DNA from: JBBDIK01 sp964640385
GTDB lineage: Bacteria > Actinomycetota > UBA4738 > JBBDHU01
Length of the DNA: 13,626 nt
Direction: 5' to 3'
Assembly (NCBI GenBank): GCA_964640385.1
Contig: CAZXFL010000035.1
Span: 1-13,626, forward strand
This document shows positions 6,003-12,294 of the stretch, piece by piece. Position 1 is the first letter of the stretch. Each line of letters begins with the position of its first letter. The notes below the pieces were generated by a model. That model was not told where the DNA came from, searched no databases, and was given only the letters and a program-made list of their open reading frames with translations. The position numbers and the translations under genes are program-made.

Positions 6003-8081
6003 CTACTTGGCTTCTTTCGCCGCCCTGGCCTCGGCGATGATCTTGTCCGTGAGATGGGTCGGGACCTCTTCGTAGCGTGCGAACCGCATCGTGAACGCAC
6101 CCCGGCCGCCGGTCATCGATCTCAGGTCGATCACGTAGCGCGCGACCTCTGCCTGCGGCACCATCGCCATGATCCGTTGCCTGCCGCCGGCCATCGGTTC
6201 CATCCCGGCGATCTTGCCGCGCTTAGAGTTCAGGTCGCCCATGATGTCGCCGGTGTAGACATCGGGGACGACGACCTCGAGCTCGACGATGGGCTCCAGC
6301 AGGGCCACGCCCGCCACCTCGGCCGCCTCCTTGAGGGCCATCGATCCGGCGATCTGGAAGGCGATGTCGGACGAGTCGACCGAGTGGAACTTGCCGTCCA
6401 GCAGCCTGCACCGGACGTCCACCATGGGGTTCCCGGACAGGGCGCCCTCGGACATCGCCCTGATCACGCCCTTCTCGACCGACGAGATGAACTGACTGGG
6501 GACGGCGCCGCCGAAGATCTTGTTCACGAACTCGAACTGGTCGCCTCGGGGGAGCGGCTCGATCTCGATGTCGCAGACCGCGTACTGGCCGTGGCCGCCG
6601 GACTGCTTCACGTGGCGGCCCTGGGCCTTGCCGGGGCCTCGGATCGTCTCGCGGTAGGCGATCTTCGCCGGATGGTGGGTGACCTCGACCCCGTTGCGCT
6701 TCATGCGTTCGATCATCACGTCCAGGTGGGCCTCGCCCATCCCGTACATCACGGTCTCGTGCGTCTCCTCCGAGCGCTCGACCCGGAAGGTCGGGTCCTC
6801 CTCGCGGAGCTTCGTGAGCGCGGTCGAGAGTTTGTCCTCATCGCCCTTGGTCTTGGGCTCGATCGCGTAGGCGAGGAGCGGCTCGGGCAGGTCGGCCGGG
6901 GGCAACGTCACCGGCGCGTCCTTGGTCGAGAACGTGTCGCCGGTGTGGGTGTGCTGGAGCTTGGCCACCGCGCCGATGTCGCCCGCGGGGACCGCCGGAA
7001 GCGACTCGTGCTCCTTTCCGACCAGCGAGAAGAGCTGACCGACGCGCTCGTCCTGGTGCTTGGAGGCGTTGTGGACCGAGCCGTCCGGCCGCAGCGTGCC
7101 GGAGAACACCCGGAACATGGTGATGTGGCCCACGAACGGGTCCGAGACGGACTTGAACACCAACGCCGTCAGCGGACCCGTGGGGTCGCACGCGCGCTCA
7201 TGTTCCTGCCCATCCTTGGTCGTGACGGTGACCGGACCCCGTTCGAGCGGCGACGGGAACTCCTCGACGATGAAGTCCAACAGGCGGTCGACGCCGATCG
7301 GTGCTGCGGCGGCGCCGACGAACACCGGGGCGATGGCCCCGGAGGCGAACCCCGCCTTCACGCCGCTCGCGATGTCCTGCTCGGAGAGTTCCCCGTCCTC
7401 GAGGTAGCGCTCGATCAGCGCGTCGTCGGATTCGGCGACGGCCTCCATGAGGTGCTCGCGGGCGGGGCCGGCTTGCGCGGCCAGGTCCTCGGGCCACTCT
7501 CCTTCCTCCGCCTTCGGTCCGCTGGGGTACAGATCCGCCTTCTTGTGGAGCAGGTCGGCGACGCCCTTGAACCCGGCCTCCTCACCGATCGGGAGCTCGA
7601 CCGGCGCGACCTGCTTGCCGAAGGAGCCGACGAGTTGGTCGAGCGTGCGTTCGAAGGAGGCGCGTTCTCGGTCCATCTTGTTGACGAAGATCGCGCGGGG
7701 GAGGCCCGCCTCGGCGGCCAGTTCCCACGCGACCTCGGTCTGTACCTCGACCCCGTCGACGGCCGAGACCATGATCAGTACCGCGTCGGCGGCGCGTACG
7801 GCGGTCCGCAGGTCACCGATGAAGTCGGCGTAGCCGGGGGCGTCGAGGACGTTGATCTTGGTGCCGTTCCACTCGACCGGCGCCATCGAAAGCGAGACGC
7901 TGATGCCCTTCTTCGTCTCCTCGGGCTGGAAGTCCGAGACCGTGTTGCCGTCCTCGACCGTGCCCATCCGGTTGGTCGTCCCGGCGGTGAAGAGCATCGC
8001 TTCCAGCAGGGTGGTCTTGCCGGACCCGCCGTGTCCGGCGACGAGGACGTTGCGGATCTGGGAGGCCTCGTAGTTCTTCAT
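6003..8081 (-). CDS. fusA2: Elongation factor G-like translational GTPase (EF-G2 type)
   Basis: A 692-residue protein with the full five-domain plan of EF-G, which drives ribosomal translocation. The G domain has P-loop GHGGSGKT (16-23), a switch I GISV (Ser61 instead of the usual Thr), G3 as DAPGY (80-84) and NKMD (134-137). Domain II covers about 300-390. Domain III has GMGEAHLDV (about 447-455). Domain IV keeps the tip FHSVDSS (His566), and domain V follows to a lysine-rich end. The G3 motif differs from canonical EF-G (DTPGH) by carrying Tyr84 where the GTPase-activating histidine sits. Together with GHGGSGKT this marks the EF-G-like paralogue group that includes mycobacterial FusA2, rather than the housekeeping fusA of the str operon. 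No rpsL, rpsG or tuf neighbours are seen. Its role may be stress-related or in recycling; this is inference. Confidence 0.93.
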   Translation of the reverse strand: MKNYEASQIRNVLVAGHGGSGKTTLLEAMLFTAGTTNRMGTVEDGNTVSDFQPEETKKGISVSLSMAPVEWNGTKINVLDAPGYADFIGDLRTAVRAADAVLIMVSAVDGVEVQTEVAWELAAEAGLPRAIFVNKMDRERASFERTLDQLVGSFGKQVAPVELPIGEEAGFKGVADLLHKKADLYPSGPKAEEGEWPEDLAAQAGPAREHLMEAVAESDDALIERYLEDGELSEQDIASGVKAGFASGAIAPVFVGAAAAPIGVDRLLDFIVEEFPSPLERGPVTVTTKDGQEHERACDPTGPLTALVFKSVSDPFVGHITMFRVFSGTLRPDGSVHNASKHQDERVGQLFSLVGKEHESLPAVPAGDIGAVAKLQHTHTGDTFSTKDAPVTLPPADLPEPLLAYAIEPKTKGDEDKLSTALTKLREEDPTFRVERSEETHETVMYGMGEAHLDVMIERMKRNGVEVTHHPAKIAYRETIRGPGKAQGRHVKQSGGHGQYAVCDIEIEPLPRGDQFEFVNKIFGGAVPSQFISSVEKGVIRAMSEGALSGNPMVDVRCRLLDGKFHSVDSSDIAFQIAGSMALKEAAEVAGVALLEPIVELEVVVPDVYTGDIMGDLNSKRGKIAGMEPMAGGRQRIMAMVPQAEVARYVIDLRSMTGGRGAFTMRFARYEEVPTHLTDKIIAEARAAKEAK

Positions 8082-8093
8082 CGGGTGTTCCGT

Positions 8094-8099
8094 ATCCTA
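8094..8099 (-). promoter_or_regulatory. Putative -10 box of the EF-G-like gene
   Basis: On the minus strand TAGGAT, the same hexamer as at ppc, lies 12 bases before the ATG at 8081. Transcription starting about 7 bases downstream would leave a leader of roughly 5 nt, too short for a Shine-Dalgarno, and none is visible. It shares the 103-bp intergenic region (8082-8184) with the divergent promoter of the pgsA-like gene. The remainder of that region is GC-rich with GGCCGGCCGG-type runs and no other clear element. Confidence 0.45.
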
Positions 8100-8168
8100 C
8101 CCCGGCTCGCGGGACGGGCTCGAGGCCGGCCGGCGCCCGGCACCCCGGGCCTCCCGTCCTCCGGCCGG

Positions 8169-8177
8169 TGATACCCT
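8169..8177 (+). promoter_or_regulatory. Putative extended -10 promoter of the pgsA-like/patA/pimA operon
   Basis: TGATACCCT matches the extended -10 pattern TGnTANNNT. Seven bases (CGGCGTC) separate it from the GTG at 8185, so the transcript would start at the first codon. No Shine-Dalgarno precedes this GTG, which supports leaderless translation. The rest of the operon, joined by GTGA overlaps, would be expressed from here. Confidence 0.5.
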
Positions 8178-8184
8178 CGGCGTC

Positions 8185-8685
8185 GTGGCCCTGCCCCGAT
8201 CGATGCTCGTGGCGGTGATCGCCGGCGCGTTCGCCGCCATCGCCGCGACGACCGCGCTGGTGCTCATGGGCCGGTCGCTGTGGGCCGGGGTCGCTTCGGC
8301 GTTGGCGGCCCTCCTGCTCGCATGCGCCGCATGGGCGTCCGGCGAACACGTGGTGGCCGGCTTCCTCAGCGCGGTCGCCGATCGCACCTACGACGCGGCG
8401 GTGCTCTCCTCCCTCGCGTGGGTCCTGCGCGACACCGACCCGGCAGCGTCGGTGGCGGCGGTGCTGACGCTCGCCGGTGGGTTCCTCGGAGCCTACGTCG
8501 TCTCGCGCGGGCGGGCGCTGGGGTTCTCGGCGGCATCGGGTCCGTGGGGACGCCTCGTCCGGTGCGGGCTCGTCTCCGTCGCCCTGCTGTCGGGCTCGGT
8601 CGTGGTGCTCTGGGCCGCCGCGGCTTTCGCGTTGGGGGTGGCTGCGGTGCGCGCGTTCGCCATACCGAGGAGGGCGATCGCGTGA
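8185..8685 (+). CDS. Degenerate CDP-alcohol phosphatidyltransferase-like membrane protein (pgsA position)
   Basis: A 166-residue, very hydrophobic protein with predicted helices near 7-28, 32-51, 71-81, 87-106 and 124-155. The stretch ADRTYDAAV (65-73) followed by YVVSRGRALG (104-113) and an Arg-containing segment (Arg123, Arg126) lines up by eye with the second half of mycobacterial PgsA1, the phosphatidylinositol phosphate synthase. Family members need D-x2-DG-x2-AR-x8-G-x3-D-x3-D to bind two metal ions. Here only the last aspartate (Asp66) is kept. The position of the third is Ser62, and the DxxDG..AR half is replaced by hydrophobic residues. No shifted frame restores it, so this is not a simple frameshift. 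GTG 8185 is the first available start and has a leaderless promoter. The stop overlaps patA. It is either a diverged enzyme or a non-catalytic partner of PatA/PimA. Confidence 0.62.
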   Translation: MALPRSMLVAVIAGAFAAIAATTALVLMGRSLWAGVASALAALLLACAAWASGEHVVAGFLSAVADRTYDAAVLSSLAWVLRDTDPAASVAAVLTLAGGFLGAYVVSRGRALGFSAASGPWGRLVRCGLVSVALLSGSVVVLWAAAAFALGVAAVRAFAIPRRAIA

Positions 8686-9587
8686 GAACCACGCAGGGGC
8701 GAGCGGGGGAAACCTGGAAGCAGAAACTCGCGTACTACTCCTACGCGACCCTGGGCCTGCTGGCCCGGGTTCCGCCGCGCCCCGTCGCCCGATCGTTGTT
8801 CCGCAACGGGTCGCGGCTTGCCCATTCGACGCTACGCGGTTCTCGGCGGATCGTCGCGGAGAACCTTTCGCACGTCCTGGGGTTGCCGCCGGACTCGGAG
8901 CAGGTACGCGCCGCGGTCGAGGAGGCGTTCCAGCTCTACGGACGCTACTGGGTGGATGCGTTCCGTGCCGTCGACGAACCGACGGACTGGTTCATGCAGC
9001 GATTCCGGCTCGAGGGCAAGGAACATCTGGACCGGGCGCTCTCGGCAGGGAACGGGCTCATCGGTGCGGTCCCGCACATCGGGAACTGGGACACGACCGG
9101 CCGGGGCCTGTTCGAACTCGGCTACAAGACGGTCGCCGTGGCCGAGGCCCTGGAGCCGCCGAGGCTGCTCGACCTGTTCATCGAGCACCGGGCGCGCCTC
9201 GGGATGAAGGTGATCCCCTTGGTCGAAGGCTCGGGCGTTGGCCGGCAGCTCGCCGACCACCTGAAGGAGAACTACATCGTGTGCCTCGTGGCCGATCGCG
9301 ATCTGTCGGAGCGCGGCATCGAGGTCGAGATGTTCGGCGCGACGCGACGACTGCCGCCCGGGCCCGCGATGCTGGCGCTGCGAACGGGCGCGCCGCTCAT
9401 GATCTGCCCCCTGTACACGACCGAGGAAGGGTGGGTCATGCAGGTGAACCCGCCGCTGGAGATCGAACCGACCGGCAACGACCGAGACGACGTGATCGCC
9501 CTCACCCGGCACGTCGCGAAGGGATTCGAGCGGGCGATCGCCGCCAAGCCCACCGACTGGCACATGTTCCAGCCGGCGTGGCCGTGA
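8682..9587 (+). CDS. patA: Phosphatidylinositol mannoside acyltransferase (PatA-like)
   Basis: A 301-residue member of the LpxL/HtrB-like lysophospholipid acyltransferase superfamily. In mycobacteria PatA transfers palmitate from acyl-CoA to the 6-position of the mannose of PIM1/PIM2 at the inner face of the membrane. The catalytic HX4D is PHIGNWD (His132, Asp137). VADRDLSERGIEVEMFG (about 203-219), RLPPGPAMLAL and the C-terminal DWHMFQPAW are strongly PatA-like. The N-terminal stretch around residues 15-40 is amphipathic or hydrophobic and probably holds the enzyme at the membrane. GTG 8682 was chosen because it overlaps the upstream stop (GTGA) and has a strong Shine-Dalgarno GAGGAGG at 8667-8673. 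The longer open frame upstream lies inside the pgsA-like gene and is not PatA-like. pimA follows with another GTGA overlap. Confidence 0.93.
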   Translation: MRTTQGRAGETWKQKLAYYSYATLGLLARVPPRPVARSLFRNGSRLAHSTLRGSRRIVAENLSHVLGLPPDSEQVRAAVEEAFQLYGRYWVDAFRAVDEPTDWFMQRFRLEGKEHLDRALSAGNGLIGAVPHIGNWDTTGRGLFELGYKTVAVAEALEPPRLLDLFIEHRARLGMKVIPLVEGSGVGRQLADHLKENYIVCLVADRDLSERGIEVEMFGATRRLPPGPAMLALRTGAPLMICPLYTTEEGWVMQVNPPLEIEPTGNDRDDVIALTRHVAKGFERAIAAKPTDWHMFQPAWP

Positions 9588-10714
9588 GGGTCCTACTCGC
9601 CTGTCCGTACGCGTGGGACGCGCCGGGTGGGGTCCAGGTCCACGTCCGGGGACTCGCGTCCTACCTCCGTGGGCGCGGTCACCAGGTGCTGGTGATCGCG
9701 CCGGGTGGCGGTACCGGAGACGAGCCCTGGGTCCAGGTCATGACGCGGCCGATCCGGGTTCCGTACCGGGGGACCGTGGCGCCGATCGGCCCCTCGCCGG
9801 TCTCGTTCGCTCGGATCCGGGCGGTCATCCGCAACTTCGCGCCCGACGTGGTTCACGTTCACGAGCCCCTGCTGCCGAGCACCTCGATGTACGCCACGTT
9901 GGCATCTCCGAAGCCGGTGCCGGTCGTCGCCACGTTCCATGCGTTCGCGGACGGATCATGGTTGCTCCGGGCGGCTGCGCCGCTGGTACGGCCTGTCTGG
10001 CGTCGCATCGCGAGGCCGCTCGCCGTGTCCGAGGCCGCGGCGTCCTACGTGTCCGGTCCGTTCCGGCCCCGACCGGCGGTCGTCCCCAACGGTGTCGACG
10101 TGAACGCGTTCGCCGATGCGGAGCCGAGCCGGGAACTGCCCGACGGGCCGAAGCTGCTCTGGGTGAACCGGCTCGATCCGCAGAAGGGGTTCCCGGTCGC
10201 CGTCCGGGCGTTCGAGCTGCTCGCCGAGGAGTTCGGGGACCTCCGGTTCGTGGTCGCCGGAGACGGCGCCGACCGCGCGGCGCCGGGTGCGCTGGCCCCC
10301 GGGGTACGCGAGCGGGTTTCGATGCTCGGTGCGGTTGACCACGCGCGGCTCCCGGCCGTCTTCGCCGCGTGCGACGTGTTCGTGTCACCCGCAGCCGGCC
10401 AGGAGAGCTTCGGCATCGTGCTGGTCGAAGCTATGGCGGCCGGCCTGCCGGTGGTTGCTACCGACATCCCCGGCTATCGAGAGGTGGTCCGCAACGGCGT
10501 CGAGGGACTGCTGGTTGCGCCGGGGGACGCGCCGGCTCTCGCCGAGGCCGTCGGCTCCCTGTTGAGGGACCCGGGGCGGGCCGACAAGCTCGGGCGGGTT
10601 GGCAGGGCTCGGGCCGGGGCGTTCGCCTGGGACGTCGTGGGCGCACGGATCGAGGCGATCTACGAGGAGCTGGCGACCACCAGGCAGGCCCGCCGAACCG
10701 TCCGCGGTCAGTAA
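9584..10714 (+). CDS. pimA: Phosphatidylinositol alpha-mannosyltransferase (PimA-like, GT4)
   Basis: A 376-residue GT-B glycosyltransferase of family GT4. PimA moves mannose from GDP-mannose to the 2-position of phosphatidylinositol, the first step in PIM synthesis, at the cytoplasmic face of the membrane. The N-terminal Rossmann domain has CPYAWDAPGGVQVHV with the glycine pair Gly15-Gly16 and HVHEP (91-95), then TFH (His119). The C-terminal nucleotide-binding domain has NRLDPQKG (Arg196, Lys201) and the E-x7-E motif ESFGIVLVE (Glu274, Glu282). These positions fall almost exactly on the catalytic residues of the M. smegmatis enzyme. The GTG start overlaps the patA stop (GTGA) with no clear Shine-Dalgarno, so translation is coupled. 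Its stop TAA is part of the putative lemA -10 box. A mannosyltransferase with another polyprenyl or lipid acceptor is the main alternative. Confidence 0.92.
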   Translation: MRVLLACPYAWDAPGGVQVHVRGLASYLRGRGHQVLVIAPGGGTGDEPWVQVMTRPIRVPYRGTVAPIGPSPVSFARIRAVIRNFAPDVVHVHEPLLPSTSMYATLASPKPVPVVATFHAFADGSWLLRAAAPLVRPVWRRIARPLAVSEAAASYVSGPFRPRPAVVPNGVDVNAFADAEPSRELPDGPKLLWVNRLDPQKGFPVAVRAFELLAEEFGDLRFVVAGDGADRAAPGALAPGVRERVSMLGAVDHARLPAVFAACDVFVSPAAGQESFGIVLVEAMAAGLPVVATDIPGYREVVRNGVEGLLVAPGDAPALAEAVGSLLRDPGRADKLGRVGRARAGAFAWDVVGARIEAIYEELATTRQARRTVRGQ

Positions 10715-10717
10715 GAT
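10712..10717 (+). promoter_or_regulatory. Putative -10 box of lemA-htpX (leaderless)
   Basis: TAAGAT, whose first three bases are the pimA stop codon, is followed by GGCCCC and then ATG at 10724. The segment ATGGCCCC before the start codon is also found before the preferred thrS start. The 6-base spacing implies an mRNA beginning at the start codon; there is no Shine-Dalgarno and no clear -35 box. Confidence 0.5.
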
Positions 10718-10723
10718 GGCCCC

Positions 10724-11281
10724 ATGTCGGCCGTCTGGATCCTCGTTGCCCTCGTGGTGCTCGTCCTGGCCGCCGCCATCCTGCTCTTCAACCGGCTGGT
10801 GTCCCTGCGCAATCGCGTCGACAACGGCTGGTCCCAGATCGACATTCAGCTGCGCCGCCGGTACGACCTGATCCCGAACCTCGTCGAAACGGTCAAGGGG
10901 TACGCGACCCACGAACGCACCCTGTTCGAGGACGTCACGAGAGCCCGCGCGGCTGCCGAGTCCGCGACCAACGTCGGGGGCCAGGCGCAGGCCGAGAACC
11001 AGGTGACCGCGGGCCTGCGGCAGTTGTTCGCCGTGGCCGAGAACTACCCGGACCTGAAGGCGAACCAGAACTTCCTGGCGCTCCAGGAGGAGCTGACCGC
11101 GACCGAGTCCAAGATCGCGTACGCGCGTCAGTTCTACAACGACCAGGTGATGCGGCTGAACACGGCCATACAGTCGTTCCCGTCCAACGTGATCGCGAGC
11201 TTGTTCCGCTTCGCACCGCGCGAGTTCTTCGAGATCGACGACTCGGCCGCGCGCGGGCCGGTCTCGGTGTCGACGACCTAG
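10724..11281 (+). CDS. lemA: LemA family membrane protein
   Basis: A 185-residue LemA protein, the usual length for the family. A single N-terminal membrane helix (about residues 4-22) is followed by the family signature NRLVSLRNRVDNGWSQID and RRYDLIPNLVETVKGYA, then a long helical region with LQEELTATESKIAYARQFYN and the closing FPSNVIA...FEIDD segment. The helical part probably forms a bundle facing outside. The biochemical function of LemA is not established. It is often next to a membrane protease or a TPM-domain gene, and here it is followed 2 bp later by htpX, suggesting a joint role in membrane protein quality control. The ATG start is supported by the leaderless -10 layout and by the match of the N-terminus to the family. 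Confidence 0.95.
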   Translation: MSAVWILVALVVLVLAAAILLFNRLVSLRNRVDNGWSQIDIQLRRRYDLIPNLVETVKGYATHERTLFEDVTRARAAAESATNVGGQAQAENQVTAGLRQLFAVAENYPDLKANQNFLALQEELTATESKIAYARQFYNDQVMRLNTAIQSFPSNVIASLFRFAPREFFEIDDSAARGPVSVSTT

Positions 11282-11283
11282 CC

Positions 11284-12189
11284 GTGTACGAGCAGATCTC
11301 GAGCAACAGACGCAAGACCGTGCTGCTCGTGGCGGGTGCGTTCGTGGTCCTGGGGGCCCTCGGGTACGCGCTCGGCTACGTGTTCGCTTCGCCGCAGGAA
11401 GCGGTCATGTGGATGGTGATCGGTCTCGCCATCGCCGCGATCCAGTCGTTCTTCTCGCTCCGGTACGGTGACCGGCTCGTGCTCGCCTCCACGCGCGCGC
11501 GGGTGGTTTCGCGCGAGGAGGCCCCGCAGCTTCACAACGTCGTCGAGGGGATGGCCATCGCGGCCGGGCTCCCGAAACCGACCGTCTACATCGTCCCGGA
11601 ACAAGCTCCGAACGCCTACGCGACCGGCCGCGATCCCGAGCATGCGTCGATCGCCGTCACCCAGGGACTGCTCGACATGATGAACCGGGTTGAGTTGGAG
11701 GGCGTGATCGCGCACGAGATGTCGCACGTCGGGAACCGGGACATGCTGCTCGGGACGGTCGTGGCGACGCTGGTCGGCGCGGTCGTCCTGATCTCTGAGT
11801 TCTTCCTGCGGTGGATGTGGATCGGGGGTCGGCGTTCGAGCAGCGGCAGCGGGGGCGGCGCCGGCGCGATCTTCGCGGTCATCGGGATCCTTCTGCTGGT
11901 GCTGGCCCCGGTGCTGTCGGCGATCGTCCAGGCGGCGATCAGCCGCCAGCGGGAGAAGCTTGCGGACGCGAACGGAGCCCTGCTCACGCGCTACCCGCCC
12001 GGCCTGGTCGCTGCGCTCCGCAAGCTGGCGGTCAGCTCCACCGCGATGCGTTCGGCCAACAACGCGACGGCGCACCTGTGGCTGAACCAGCCCTCGCGCT
12101 TCCAGGGGGAGAAGACGGGGTTCCTGGAACGCCTGTTCAACACCCATCCGCCGCTGGAGGAGCGGATCAGTATCTTGGAGGATATGTAG
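11284..12189 (+). CDS. htpX: Membrane zinc metalloprotease HtpX (M48 family)
   Basis: A 301-residue M48B peptidase that cleaves misfolded or damaged membrane proteins on the cytoplasmic side. Predicted membrane helices lie near 11-33, 41-58, 153-173 and 195-217. The zinc site is HEMSH (His144, Glu145, His148) and the third ligand is probably Glu224 in SRQREKLADA. The N-terminal half carries VPEQAPNAYATGRDPEHASIAV, and the tail FNTHPPLEERISIL is typical of HtpX. A short Gly/Ser loop (about 184-194) joins helices three and four. GTG 11284 is the first start after the lemA stop (2 bp away). There is no Shine-Dalgarno, so translation is probably coupled to lemA. Length and all core motifs are complete, so the enzyme should be active. 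Confidence 0.96.
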   Translation: MYEQISSNRRKTVLLVAGAFVVLGALGYALGYVFASPQEAVMWMVIGLAIAAIQSFFSLRYGDRLVLASTRARVVSREEAPQLHNVVEGMAIAAGLPKPTVYIVPEQAPNAYATGRDPEHASIAVTQGLLDMMNRVELEGVIAHEMSHVGNRDMLLGTVVATLVGAVVLISEFFLRWMWIGGRRSSSGSGGGAGAIFAVIGILLLVLAPVLSAIVQAAISRQREKLADANGALLTRYPPGLVAALRKLAVSSTAMRSANNATAHLWLNQPSRFQGEKTGFLERLFNTHPPLEERISILEDM

Positions 12190-12195
12190 CGATGG

Positions 12196-12224
12196 TTGAG
12201 GCGGCCTCCTGCGGCCGTTAGCAT
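12196..12224 (+). promoter_or_regulatory. -35/-10 promoter of the DUF3048 gene
   Basis: TTGAGG (12196-12201) and TAGCAT (12219-12224) are separated by exactly 17 bp, a good housekeeping sigma-factor arrangement and the only one in the window with both boxes. The start of transcription would be near 12231, leaving a leader of about 64 nt with a GGAAGG Shine-Dalgarno at 12281-12286. The spacer holds a small inverted repeat, CGGCC-N6-GGCCG (12202-12217). Confidence 0.5.
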
Positions 12225-12227
12225 CTC

Positions 12228-12251
12228 GGTCGACTCCGCCGGAGCCGAACC
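12228..12251 (+). terminator. Imperfect hairpin: htpX terminator or DUF3048 leader structure
   Basis: GGTCG-A-CTCC and GGAG-C-CG-A-ACC can pair around a GCC loop with one mismatch and one bulge. It lies 38 bp after the htpX stop and at the predicted transcription start of the next gene, so it may end the lemA-htpX transcript or fold in the leader of the DUF3048 mRNA. There is no U-tract. Confidence 0.3.
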
Positions 12252-12294
12252 TGTCGCCTGATGCCGGGCGGATCATGCCTGGAAGGTAGGTCAC

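Noticed and set aside
8100..8170. GGCCGGCCGG-type inverted repeats between the divergent EF-G-like and pgsA-like genes
   Set aside because: The repeats are simple GC-rich runs that are self-complementary by composition, so I do not claim a regulatory site.
5943..8171. A 742-codon open frame on the + strand opposite the EF-G-like gene
   Set aside because: It mirrors the EF-G-like gene in the antisense frame, which stays open in GC-rich DNA. Its product is rich in Arg, Gly, Asp and Leu without domains, while the minus strand encodes a full, motif-rich protein.
8185..8400. Frameshift as the explanation for the missing DxxDGxxAR motif of the pgsA-like gene
   Set aside because: The other two + strand frames here give Arg/Gly-rich peptides without the motif, whereas the annotated frame is a consistent series of membrane helices.
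8280..8681. Extended N-terminus for PatA within the pgsA-like gene
   Set aside because: The extension is low-complexity Arg/Gly-rich sequence. GTG 8682 has a strong Shine-Dalgarno and gives the expected PatA length.
10369..11283. Long N-terminal extension of HtpX across pimA and lemA
   Set aside because: It is a shadow frame of two complete genes. HtpX begins normally at GTG 11284, just after the lemA stop.
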